Below, in pieces: positions 24,151 through 31,778 of a stretch of DNA of 32,558 nt (position 1 is its first letter; each line of letters begins with the position of its first letter). This stretch comes from Amphritea sp. Its GTDB lineage: Bacteria; Pseudomonadota; Gammaproteobacteria; Pseudomonadales; Balneatricaceae. The notes under the pieces are model-generated. The model was not told the DNA's origin, did no database searches, and saw only the letters and a program-made list of their open reading frames with translations. The stretch spans positions 1 through 32,558 of the forward strand of contig JAOXSA010000197.1 in NCBI GenBank assembly GCA_025800245.1, written 5' to 3'. The position numbers and the translations under genes are program-made.

Positions 24151-24690
24151 CTAACCTGCGGTCCCGCCCAGAATCCGTCTGAGCGTACCATCACGTGTCA
24201 CCAGAGCGTGCTTAAAGGAAGCAGCGACGTGCAGCAGTACCGCGGCAATCATGATCTTACCGCCCAGACCATGAACAATATGACCTACCTCTCCTAGCAG
24301 CTCATTTTTTTCACCGCCTGCAATCAGCTCAAAGCCGAAGACACCAACCGGATGTCCGCCACCTACCGACATCGCAATACCGGACAGAGGTAGCAGCAAA
24401 GTACCCAGCAATAACAGCCAGTGAACCACAGAGGTCACCCGCTCCTGCCAGTCAGCGGCCGGTGTCAGACGCTGCGGAAATCCCTCTCTTAATCGCCAGA
24501 TAAAGCGATAAGCAGCAACAATTAATACCAGTACGCCCACCGATTTATGCAGACCGATCAGCATAAACTTATCCGGTCCCCGCTCCATCTCTTCAACCAC
24601 CAGCCCCAGTATCAGACTGCCGATCATTGCGATCGCAATTAACCAGTGCAACGCCACTGTAATCCGGGTCAGCCTCACCTGTGCATCCAT
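24151..24690 (-). CDS. Cytochrome b561-type membrane protein
   Basis: This is a 179-residue inner-membrane protein with four membrane segments and the b561/YodB pattern. Heme-ligand histidines are expected in the first helix (ITVALHWLIAIAM), in the second helix region (IGLHKSVGV) and in the fourth (AAVLLHVAASFKHALV). Such proteins shuttle electrons between quinol and periplasmic acceptors. In E. coli the CybB relative oxidises superoxide-linked quinol pools. The binding site GAGGA stands seven bases before the ATG. It is a single gene on the minus strand, convergent with a small secreted-protein gene. YceI proteins often accompany b561 genes, but the one here is about 16 kb away. Confidence 0.88.
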   Translation of the reverse strand: MDAQVRLTRITVALHWLIAIAMIGSLILGLVVEEMERGPDKFMLIGLHKSVGVLVLIVAAYRFIWRLREGFPQRLTPAADWQERVTSVVHWLLLLGTLLLPLSGIAMSVGGGHPVGVFGFELIAGGEKNELLGEVGHIVHGLGGKIMIAAVLLHVAASFKHALVTRDGTLRRILGGTAG

Positions 24691-24893
24691 GACAAAATCC
24701 TCGTATTTCGTAAGTGTTTAAGCTGAGGTTCACTTTAATTAGAAAATACTGATTAATTAACCGGCAACGGCGTAAAGTTTGGTAAAGTTATGTAACGAAA
24801 ATACGCAGTCAATTCAGCGGCTTAGTTGTACTAACGACATTCCCGGGCAACACGCTATACTGCCTGCTATGTAACCGATACGGGTCAGGGACA

Positions 24894-25679
24894 ATGAAAA
24901 AACTACTCTCAATTACACTACCAGTTTCACTGGCCTGCGCTATGGCCACAGCACTGCCTGCTCAGGCAGGATTCGGCGACCTGCTGAAAAAGATCGAAGA
25001 TAAAGGTACGGAGATTCTCAAGGACAGCCAGCAACAGGATTCCGGTACATCCGCCAGCCAGGGAGGCGACCTTGATTACCAGACCATTATCGACGGTTTG
25101 AAAGAAGCGCTGGACGTTGGCAGCCGCCGGGCAATTGAAACCATCAGCCAGCAGGATGGTTATTTTTCCAATCCCCAGATCCGTATTCCTCTGCCAGACG
25201 AACTCGAACAGGCCAGCGGCCTGATGAAAAAATTCGGCCTGAAATCTCAGGTAGAAGCGTTCGAACTGAGTATGAACCGGGCTGCTGAAAAAGCCGCACC
25301 TCAGGCTACCGAAATTATCGTTAACGCCATCAAAGAGATGAGCATCGAAGATGCCCGTAATATCCTCAACGGGCCGGACAATGCTGCCACGGAGTATTTC
25401 CGGGAAAAGACCTCCGGGCGTTTAACCGAACTGTTCCAGCCATCCATTAAAACCTCCATGGATGAAGTCGGCGTGACCCGTTACTATGGCGATCTCACAA
25501 AAGAAGCAGAATCTGTTCCCATGGTTGGCGATCTGGCACAGAACTATAAACTGGAAGACCATGTAACCAACGCTGCGCTGGATGGTCTGTTTACGATGCT
25601 GGCCGCGGAGGAAAAACAGATTCGCGAAAACCCGGCAGCCCGCACCACCGATCTGCTGAAACAGGTATTTAATTTTTAA
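24894..25679 (+). CDS. DUF4197-family exported protein
   Basis: This is a 261-residue protein with a Sec signal peptide (residues 1-25, AQA before GFGDLL) and a DUF4197 domain covering most of the mature protein (about 55-255), recognisable from DGLKEALDVGSRRAIETISQ, PDELEQASGLMKKFGL and the helical EMSIEDARNIL and GPDNAATEYFREKT segments. The family is widespread in proteobacteria and its function is unknown; the fold is nearly all helix. AGGGAC lies just upstream of the ATG. It is followed after 10 bases by the cyclophilin gene and probably shares its mRNA, which may mean both work in the periplasm on protein folding or envelope stability. Confidence 0.9.
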   Translation: MKKLLSITLPVSLACAMATALPAQAGFGDLLKKIEDKGTEILKDSQQQDSGTSASQGGDLDYQTIIDGLKEALDVGSRRAIETISQQDGYFSNPQIRIPLPDELEQASGLMKKFGLKSQVEAFELSMNRAAEKAAPQATEIIVNAIKEMSIEDARNILNGPDNAATEYFREKTSGRLTELFQPSIKTSMDEVGVTRYYGDLTKEAESVPMVGDLAQNYKLEDHVTNAALDGLFTMLAAEEKQIRENPAARTTDLLKQVFNF

Positions 25680-25689
25680 GGGATATCCG

Positions 25690-26292
25690 ATGTTCAAGAA
25701 ATTTATTTGCGCCCTGCTGTTCCTGACCAGTGTTACGGCTGTCGCTCAGACAGAAGGCACTGCCGACAGCGCACAAAAGCCGCAAGCGGCTAGCAATCCA
25801 GTTGTCGTTATGACGACCTCAGCCGGTGTGATCGAACTGGAACTGATGCCTGCTCAAGCGCCAATCACCGTCAGAAACTTTTTGCGCTATGTGGAAAACG
25901 GCTTCTATGAAGGCACCATTTTCCACCGGGTGATCGATAACTTTATGATTCAGGGCGGCGGTTTTAATAAAGATATGCTGCGCAAGAATACTCTGCCGCC
26001 GATTCAGAACGAATCCGCTAACGGCTTGCCGAATCTGCGCGGTACTATCGCGATGGCCCGTACCAACGAGCCGCACAGCGCCACTTCACAGTTCTTCATT
26101 AACCTGAAGAACAACAGCGCCCTTAATGCCAAAAGCTGGAAACCAGGCTATACCGTATTCGGTCATGTTATCAATGGCATGAATGTAGTGACCGCTGTTG
26201 GTCTCACCCAGACAGGTCAACAGGGGCCCTACCGTAATGTTCCGGTAGAGCCAATCATCATCGAAAAGGTCGAGCTGAAAGGCGCTCAGTAA
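25690..26292 (+). CDS. Periplasmic peptidyl-prolyl isomerase, cyclophilin type
   Basis: This is a 200-residue protein: a signal peptide (1-20, VAQ), a short linker, then a single cyclophilin domain (about 38-195). The active-site loop FHRVIDNFMIQGGGF carries the catalytic Arg, and SATSQFFINL contains the conserved Gln-Phe-Phe. It speeds cis-trans isomerisation of proline peptide bonds in the periplasm, like PpiA, whose size it matches. It follows the DUF4197 gene by 10 bases, probably in one operon, and a perfect palindromic repeat lies 16 bases after its stop. Overall this is an ordinary member of the family, with no missing key residues. Confidence 0.92.
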   Translation: MFKKFICALLFLTSVTAVAQTEGTADSAQKPQAASNPVVVMTTSAGVIELELMPAQAPITVRNFLRYVENGFYEGTIFHRVIDNFMIQGGGFNKDMLRKNTLPPIQNESANGLPNLRGTIAMARTNEPHSATSQFFINLKNNSALNAKSWKPGYTVFGHVINGMNVVTAVGLTQTGQQGPYRNVPVEPIIIEKVELKGAQ

Positions 26293-26308
26293 CCGACTGA
26301 ATGCACTT

Positions 26309-26368
26309 GTAGCGAGGCACGCCCTCGTGCCGACAACTCTGAATCGGCACGAGGGCGTGCCTCGCTAC
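26309..26368. repeat. Palindromic dispersed repeat, copy 2
   Basis: Perfect 25-bp inverted repeat: arms 26309-26333 and 26344-26368, loop CAACTCTGAA. The left arm is identical to the left arm of the element at 16-40, and both are preceded by ACTT. The loops differ between copies. It lies just after the cyclophilin stop codon, where it could also stop transcription. A family of mobile palindromic repeats is inferred. Confidence 0.85.
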
Positions 26369-26494
26369 ATATAAAACACAAAAGTGCGCCCCTGGAAGCT
26401 CTGACAAGTGATACCGCAGGCTCCAACCTGACACGATGTTGTAATATTCCTGTCAGATAATTTCCGCATTTGATCTTCTTAAGAATTTTTCGCG

Positions 26495-27640
26495 ATGACG
26501 TTTACCACTATCTTCCGTCAGTTTTTCCTGTTGGGCTGGATCTCATTTGGCGGCCCGGCGGCCCATATCGGCTACTTTCGCCGCACCTTCGTCGAGCAAC
26601 TGAACTGGATCAGTGACCGGGAATACGCACAACTGGTTGCCCTGAGTCAGTTTCTGCCGGGACCGGGTTCCAGCCAGGTAGGTTTTGCGCTGGGCTATCG
26701 TAAAGGCGGTTTACAGGGAGCCTGTGCCGCATTTCTTGGCTTTACCCTGCCCTCGGTAATCCTGATGCTGATTCTGGCAACCCTGAGCAGCAGTCTGACC
26801 GACAGCTCAATGTTCCAGAGTATTATCCACGGCCTGAAACTGCTGGCAGTCATTGTCGTCGCGGACGCCACGCTGGGCATGTTCGGCAACTTCTGCCGTA
26901 ACCGTATCAGCATCGGCCTGTGTGTTTTTACCGCGGCGGCACTCCTGATAGCGCCAGGGCTGTGGACACAGATTCTGGTATTGATAATCGCGGCGATTAT
27001 CGGCCGACTCTGGCTGATGGACAGTCTGGTGGCGCATCGTTTTTACAGCAATAAAGGATTATCAAGCAAACCACTGATCGCCTTTGCGGTTCTACTATTG
27101 ATCTTCCCGTTGCTGGCCGGTGTAACACAGGTGACTCAACTGTTCTCCGACTTCTTCCAGGCGGGCAGTCTGGTGTTCGGCGGCGGCCATGTCGTCCTGC
27201 CGTTGCTGCAGAACATTGTCGGTGATCAGATCACTCAGGATAGCTTTATTACCGGTTACGCCGCGGCTCAGGCAGTCCCGGGCCCGATGTTTACGCTGGC
27301 GACCTATCTCGGCTATCAACTGCTACCCGGCGCACCGATTCTGGGAGCACTGATCGCCACCGCCGCTGTATTCCTGCCCGGTTTCCTGCTGTTGTTAGGG
27401 GTACTGAAAAACTGGGAAGCTCTAGCTAATCAACCAGCGCTCAGCGGTGCAATCAACGGCGTCAACGCCGCCGTGGTGGGCTTGCTGCTATCGGCCCTCT
27501 ATCAGCCGGTATTCAGCTCAGCAGTTCTCAGCGGCAGTGACTTTGCAATGGTTGTGATCGGTTTTGCCCTGCTGAGGGTGCTGAAGCTGCCGATCATGGC
27601 GTTGGTTGGTCTGGCTATTCTGGCCGGCGTCTGTATTTAA
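26495..27640 (+). CDS. chrA: ChrA-family chromate efflux transporter
   Basis: This is a 381-residue long-chain CHR protein with two CHR domains. The first holds ISFGGPAAHIGYFRR and SQFLPGPGSSQVGFALGY, and the second holds VFGGGHVVLPLL and AAQAVPGPMFTLATYLGY. The duplicated FGG and PGP motifs are the family signature. ChrA exports chromate using the proton gradient; some relatives may move other oxyanions. No chrB regulator is adjacent. The ATG lacks a clear binding site. About ten membrane segments are expected. A short AAACTGT/ACAG region just after the stop is not a convincing terminator. Ordinary length for the family. Confidence 0.93.
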   Translation: MTFTTIFRQFFLLGWISFGGPAAHIGYFRRTFVEQLNWISDREYAQLVALSQFLPGPGSSQVGFALGYRKGGLQGACAAFLGFTLPSVILMLILATLSSSLTDSSMFQSIIHGLKLLAVIVVADATLGMFGNFCRNRISIGLCVFTAAALLIAPGLWTQILVLIIAAIIGRLWLMDSLVAHRFYSNKGLSSKPLIAFAVLLLIFPLLAGVTQVTQLFSDFFQAGSLVFGGGHVVLPLLQNIVGDQITQDSFITGYAAAQAVPGPMFTLATYLGYQLLPGAPILGALIATAAVFLPGFLLLLGVLKNWEALANQPALSGAINGVNAAVVGLLLSALYQPVFSSAVLSGSDFAMVVIGFALLRVLKLPIMALVGLAILAGVCI

Positions 27641-27718
27641 TCGCCCTACCTCTAAGAAACTGTATAAAAAAACAGCTTTTGTGGACATTAATAGCAATCT
27701 GCTGCTAGACTTGCGCGC

Positions 27719-27731
27719 TATAGATGCTATA
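27719..27731. promoter_or_regulatory. Palindrome at the toxin-antitoxin promoter
   Basis: TATAGATGCTATA has inverted five-base arms (TATAG/CTATA) and overlaps the likely -10 region of the toxin-antitoxin operon, 20 bases before the ATG at 27752. Autoregulation is typical of such pairs, so this may be the operator. The -35 is not clear. Confidence 0.35.
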
Positions 27732-27751
27732 CATCATTAAAAGGAGGAGTT

Positions 27752-28186
27752 ATGGCAAACGTAACAGATATAGCTAAATGCTTCCTTTATTTGGATGATG
27801 CAAATGAAGGAGATGGCATTTCTAACCTTAAACTACAGAAGCTAGTTTATTATGCACAGGGATTTCATAGTGCAATCTTTGATACTGCGCTTTTTGATGA
27901 AGGCATTGCCGCTTGGGCTCACGGACCAGTAGTGCCTGAACTTTATCATGCATACAAACAGCATGGAAAAAACCATATCCCCATGCCTAATGACTTTGAT
28001 CGAAACTCTCTGACTGACGATCAGTTTGAACTGGTTGAAGAAGTATTCGAAGTTTTTGGACAATATTCAGCCTGGAAGCTACGTAATATGACCCATGAAG
28101 AAAGCCCTTGGCTAAATCATGAACAAAGCGCAGACGAAATTCCTCTCGCTGAAATTACGGAGCACTTTAAAAGTAGAATTAACTAA
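27752..28186 (+). CDS. Panacea-domain (SocA-like, DUF4065) antitoxin
   Basis: This is a 144-residue protein made of one Panacea domain: VTDIAKCFLYLDDANEGDGISNLKLQKLVYYAQGFH at the start and the AWAHGPVVPELYHAYKQHG motif are diagnostic. The family includes SocA of Caulobacter and PanA antitoxins, which neutralise many unrelated toxins. It is the first gene of a two-gene unit with a strong AAGGAGGAG site; its stop abuts the start of the partner gene. The AT-richer codon use differs from the neighbours, which suggests recent gain. The antitoxin role is inferred from family and arrangement. Confidence 0.88.
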   Translation: MANVTDIAKCFLYLDDANEGDGISNLKLQKLVYYAQGFHSAIFDTALFDEGIAAWAHGPVVPELYHAYKQHGKNHIPMPNDFDRNSLTDDQFELVEEVFEVFGQYSAWKLRNMTHEESPWLNHEQSADEIPLAEITEHFKSRIN

Positions 28187-28597
28187 ATGGCCCGAAGGAT
28201 TCAGGGTAAGAAACCCAAGCAAGGAAGCGTAGTTAAGTCACAAGAGCCTCAAAACTACGACAAATTTCCTCCGATTTTTTCTCTGGAAAAACTACAGGCA
28301 GGAAAATACTGTTTGTCTAATCTGAGTCAAGAACACAAAGCGATGTTCTCTGAAGCCATTTTCCGTAGAAAAACCCTTTCCTGGAATGAGATCAAAAAGC
28401 AAAATCGTCATGCCCTCGGTACAGAAAAAATTCCGAAACGCTGTATTAAAGCAGCCATTCCCAGATTCATAACAGATGATTTCGAGGATTTTCTAGTCTT
28501 TCGCTACCACGGGCTACACCCAATGGTTGGATACCGCCAACGCGAAGTTTTTTTTGTACTCTGGTTTGATCACGACTTTACTTTGTATGATCACTAA
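28187..28597 (+). CDS. Probable toxin partner of the Panacea antitoxin
   Basis: This is a 136-residue basic protein starting at the base after the antitoxin stop. The N-terminal third is Lys/Gln-rich and polar; the rest contains an FRYHGLHPMVGYRQREVFFVLWFDHDFTLYDH-type C terminus (split here only by my reading) that recurs in proteins paired with DUF4065 genes. I cannot name its activity; its size and basic charge fit a small RNA- or ribosome-directed toxin. It ends one base before the stop of the convergent DMT gene, so no room exists for a terminator. Low GC like its partner suggests the pair moved in together. Confidence 0.65.
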   Translation: MARRIQGKKPKQGSVVKSQEPQNYDKFPPIFSLEKLQAGKYCLSNLSQEHKAMFSEAIFRRKTLSWNEIKKQNRHALGTEKIPKRCIKAAIPRFITDDFEDFLVFRYHGLHPMVGYRQREVFFVLWFDHDFTLYDH

Positions 28598-28598
28598 A

Positions 28599-29483
28599 TC
28601 ACAAAGACACTAACAACAACCCACTTAACAGCACCACAAAGCCCTGCAGTTTTGGCAAACCCAGACTCTCTTTCAGCCAGATAATGCCGATCAGAAAACC
28701 GATTGGAATACTGATCTGACGCAGCGCCACTACATAGCTGACTTCTGTGACCAGAGACATACTCACCAGCACCAGCATATAGGTACCGATAACAAAGCAT
28801 CCTGCCAACAGCGTCCAGCGGCGGTCGGGAAATTCAAAAAGATTTTCGCGAAACAAAAATGCCACGGTTGGTAGCATCCAGCACAGCGTCGCTCCCGCCT
28901 GCAGTACTACAAAGCTGCTGCCTGCGTTGAAGGCTGTCAGCCCGGTATCCCGCATTATGCTGATCGCCATACTGTCGAGAATTGAATAACCTGCTGTCGC
29001 TAAAGCGGCTACCAGCACCCAACCAATCGCCGGGGTCAGATAATCTTTGAAATGCCAGTCACGCCAGCGCTTCAGGGGTAGCGCAATGGCGCCGAAGACA
29101 ATCAGCAGAATTCCCAGCAGGTGAATACTGTCAAGTTGCGTCTGGCCATACACCATGATCACCAGCACTGGTACAAATACCACAGGCAGCGCACGGGCTA
29201 ACGGATATACCATACTGAGATTGCCGTGGGTGTAAGCGCGGGCAAGACCGGTCATATAACAGGTCTGACAGAAACCGGAAGCAAACAGGAGCCCCCAGAA
29301 CAGGGGAGGAAGTTTCTGAAAGGCGTCCAGACTTAGCAGCAGTAACGGGCTGTATAAAACCATACCCGCAGCCATAGCCCAGGCGTAGAAACGGACCGTC
29401 TGTGCGGTCCGTTTGCCGATCAGGTTCCAGCCTGCGTGCAGCAGCGCCGAAACCAGAATCAGGATAAAGGCTTCAGGGGTCAA
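28599..29483 (-). CDS. EamA/DMT transporter coupled to phnX
   Basis: This is a 294-residue inner-membrane protein with about ten hydrophobic segments in two EamA repeats. The TTG start at 29483 overlaps the phnX stop (TTGA), so it is probably translated by coupling; no internal ATG fits the first helix. As the last gene of the phosphonate operon it may export or import a product or intermediate, such as an amine, acetaldehyde-derived compound or alanine; this is inference from position only. It is unrelated in close sequence to the other two DMT proteins here. It faces the toxin gene tail to tail, with one base between. Confidence 0.8.
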   Translation of the reverse strand: MTPEAFILILVSALLHAGWNLIGKRTAQTVRFYAWAMAAGMVLYSPLLLLSLDAFQKLPPLFWGLLFASGFCQTCYMTGLARAYTHGNLSMVYPLARALPVVFVPVLVIMVYGQTQLDSIHLLGILLIVFGAIALPLKRWRDWHFKDYLTPAIGWVLVAALATAGYSILDSMAISIMRDTGLTAFNAGSSFVVLQAGATLCWMLPTVAFLFRENLFEFPDRRWTLLAGCFVIGTYMLVLVSMSLVTEVSYVVALRQISIPIGFLIGIIWLKESLGLPKLQGFVVLLSGLLLVSL

Positions 29484-30307
29484 GCTTTCTCGCCTGCCGC
29501 CATACGCGCTTCAATCTCTTCCAGGCATGGGATCACATCAGCGATGCTGTCCACCACGTAGTGAGCGCCAGCACGCAGGAAGCGGTCATAGGCTTTTGCA
29601 CGCAGACGATCCTGTTGATCTTCTTCCAGCGCATTCCAGTCTTCCAGACTCATGCCTACTTCGTTACCGCTGATCGCCACACCGATAGTCCACATACCAG
29701 CGTTCAGGCCTTCATCGATACCGGTCAGGGTATCGTCGATCTTGACGCAAGCACCCAGATCTTCTACACCCAGCTCGATAGCATTCATCATTGCCATGTA
29801 AGGATAAGGGCGGCCTTGCGGTACCTGGGTTGCGCAGATGTTGGACGCTGGCTTGTAGCCCTGCTCTGCGGCATTTGCCAGCAGACCTTCGATCATCACA
29901 TCAGCATAACCGGTGTTGGCACCGATTTTTACGTCGTTCTCTTCTGCCCATGCCAGAGTGTCCAGCAGACCCGGAATCAGCACAGCAGTCTTAGCGATCG
30001 CATCAATCTGCAGGGGTACGAACTCATCGTACATGCTATCGATATCTGCTTGAGTCGGCTCAGCACCTTTTACTTCAGTCCAGGCAGCACGAATACGGGA
30101 GTGCGCACACAGCTGACGGATGTGTTCACGTTTCTCAGTACCCATCGGACCACGGGCTTCCTCTTCAGAGATCGGCACGCCGTGGTTTTCAAACAGTTTC
30201 TGGAAAGCACGGATCGGGGCCATAGAACCGAAGTCGACAGTAGTGCCTGCCCAGTCCATGATGATTGCCTGCAACGGGCCGGTATATTGACGTTCGTAAC
30301 GGTACAT
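29480..30307 (-). CDS. phnX: Phosphonoacetaldehyde hydrolase
   Basis: This is a 275-residue HAD-superfamily enzyme that cleaves the C-P bond of phosphonoacetaldehyde to acetaldehyde and phosphate. The nucleophile is Asp18 in IIMDWAGTTVDFGS; the Schiff-base lysine is Lys59 in GPMGTEKREHI, both conserved as in characterised PhnX. KIDDTLTGIDEG carries the Mg-binding acid. The start ATG at 30307 has GGAG eight bases upstream; the ORF runs on to 30364 but lacks a better site. It lies 69 bases after phnW, whose product it uses, and overlaps the DMT gene. All key residues are present. Confidence 0.95.
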   Translation of the reverse strand: MYRYERQYTGPLQAIIMDWAGTTVDFGSMAPIRAFQKLFENHGVPISEEEARGPMGTEKREHIRQLCAHSRIRAAWTEVKGAEPTQADIDSMYDEFVPLQIDAIAKTAVLIPGLLDTLAWAEENDVKIGANTGYADVMIEGLLANAAEQGYKPASNICATQVPQGRPYPYMAMMNAIELGVEDLGACVKIDDTLTGIDEGLNAGMWTIGVAISGNEVGMSLEDWNALEEDQQDRLRAKAYDRFLRAGAHYVVDSIADVIPCLEEIEARMAAGEKA

Positions 30308-30376
30308 TGGATTGTCTCCATAGTGCGGGTCGTAACCCGCTTTAATCTTGAAAAAGTGGCTCAAAAAGTGAACAGA

Positions 30377-31498
30377 TTATTGCGCAGAATTGCCGTTCGG
30401 AATCTGCATCTCATCCAGTACAGCAGCCATCGCGTCCAGAAGACCGTCGATTTCTGCGTCATAAAGCTGGCCAATACAGCCCAGACGGAAGCTCTCAGCT
30501 TCGGTCAGCTTGCCCGGATAGATAATGTAGTTCCGGGCTTTAAGCAGCTCGTAGAAACGCTCAAAGCTAAAATTCTCATGAGTCGGTGAAAAGAAAGTCA
30601 CGATGATCGGCGACAGCCACTCATCGGCCAGCAGGGTTTTAAAGCCCAGCTTACGCATACCCTCAACCATACGCTGCTGGTTACGGCTGTAACGCGCAAA
30701 ACGACCTTCGATACCACCCTCTTCGGCGTGCTCTTTCAGGGCCTGCATAAATGCAGCAACAATGTGCGTTGGTGGTGTAAAGCGCCACTGACCGGTCTTT
30801 TCCATGTATGTCCACTGATCATACAGATCCATGCTCAGTGAGTGCGCATTGCCCTGAGCCTTTTCCAGTTCGCTCTTACGCAGCAAAGAGAAACCAAAAC
30901 CCGGTACACCCTCAAAGCACTTATTGGCAGAGGAAACAATGGCGTCAAAACGGAAGTCAGTGCTGCGGATATCGATAGCACCGAATGCACTCATGGAGTC
31001 AATTATCAGACGACGATCAAAACGCTCAACCACGTCAGCAATCTCAGCGATCGGATTCAGAATACCGGAGCTGGTTTCGCAGTGAACCACCAGCACATGG
31101 GTAATTTTCTCGTCCGCTTCCAGAATCGCTGCAACCTCTTCACCCCGTGGCGGCTCATAATCACCTTTGTCCAGCGCAACATAATCACGGCCCATATAGT
31201 CCAGGATTTTAGTCATACGCTGACCGTAAGCACCGTTCATCAGTACCAGTGCTTTACCCTCTTCCGGTACCAGAGTTGCCAGTGTTGCTTCCACAGCAAA
31301 AGTGCCACTTCCCTGAACCGGTACGCAGACGAATTCACCCTGATCATCAACGTAGGACACCAATTGCTCACACAGTGCTTTGGTCATAGCACGGAAATCA
31401 CCATCCCATGAACCCCAATCCCACAACATCGCCTGCTTCACACTCATGGTGGTCGTAATGGGACCCGGTGTTAACAGATAAGGTTGCTGCTTAGACAT
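30377..31498 (-). CDS. phnW: 2-Aminoethylphosphonate-pyruvate transaminase
   Basis: This is a 373-residue fold-type I PLP enzyme. It transfers the amino group of 2-aminoethylphosphonate to pyruvate, making phosphonoacetaldehyde and alanine. [10 protein letters not shown] at the N terminus and the lysine in [18 protein letters not shown] (about Lys193) are diagnostic. AGAGG stands seven bases before the ATG. It leads the phnW-phnX-DMT operon and follows, on the same strand, the gene for an uptake permease. Two palindromic sites of the TGGTATAnACCA kind lie upstream, one in the promoter and one next to the start codon, so the operon is probably under repressor control by an aminoethylphosphonate-responsive GntR-type factor not present in the window. 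Confidence 0.95.
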   Translation of the reverse strand: MSKQQPYLLTPGPITTTMSVKQAMLWDWGSWDGDFRAMTKALCEQLVSYVDDQGEFVCVPVQGSGTFAVEATLATLVPEEGKALVLMNGAYGQRMTKILDYMGRDYVALDKGDYEPPRGEEVAAILEADEKITHVLVVHCETSSGILNPIAEIADVVERFDRRLIIDSMSAFGAIDIRSTDFRFDAIVSSANKCFEGVPGFGFSLLRKSELEKAQGNAHSLSMDLYDQWTYMEKTGQWRFTPPTHIVAAFMQALKEHAEEGGIEGRFARYSRNQQRMVEGMRKLGFKTLLADEWLSPIIVTFFSPTHENFSFERFYELLKARNYIIYPGKLTEAESFRLGCIGQLYDAEIDGLLDAMAAVLDEMQIPNGNSAQ

Positions 31499-31508
31499 TT
31501 TAACCTCT

Positions 31509-31520
31509 TGGTATATACCA
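31509..31520. promoter_or_regulatory. Perfect palindrome near phnW start
   Basis: TGGTATATACCA is a perfect 12-bp palindrome, 10 bases upstream of the phnW ATG. It shares the TGGTATA half with the promoter operator at 31645-31658. It could be a second repressor site forming a loop with the first, or an operator for a second promoter. Confidence 0.55.
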
Positions 31521-31538
31521 GTTTTATATGCTCAATAA

Positions 31539-31568
31539 AACCAGCCCTGCACCGCGCATAGGCTGGTT
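31539..31568 (-). terminator. Terminator-like hairpin in the phnW leader
   Basis: On the minus strand AACCAGCC pairs with GGCTGGTT (8 bp, 14-base loop) followed by TTATT. It lies 210 bases after the permease stop and within the predicted phnW leader, so it may end the permease transcript or act as an attenuator. The T tract is short and the stem has few GC pairs at its base. Confidence 0.45.
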
Positions 31569-31639
31569 CTTAAATTCACAGACGCCGTTAGCGTCATATT
31601 ATCCCTGCCATCTTTTTGCAGCAGTTATCCTGGATAAGA

Positions 31640-31669
31640 ATTATCTGGTATACACCAGAAAATTACCAA
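31640..31669 (-). promoter_or_regulatory. Predicted phnW promoter with operator in its spacer
   Basis: On the minus strand TTGGTA (31664-31669) and GATAAT (31640-31645) fit -35 and -10 boxes with an 18-base spacer. The spacer holds CTGGTGTATACCAG (31645-31658), a near-perfect inverted repeat that touches the -10. A bound repressor would block polymerase. Transcription would start near 31633, giving a leader of about 135 bases. Confidence 0.55.
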
Positions 31670-31778
31670 TTAAATTCTTATGACAGAGTTCAGTTTCAGT
31701 GATCAACCAAAGTTCTGCTTATACCTGTTCACAGGAATGAGTTCCGCCCTATGGCAGAACTCATCCAATACCCTTTCC

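Noticed and set aside
29561-30589. 342-residue ORF on the plus strand opposite phnX and phnW
   Set aside because: It is antisense to two genes with intact catalytic motifs, spans their junction, and its translation has no domain or membrane pattern; it is a product of codon bias.
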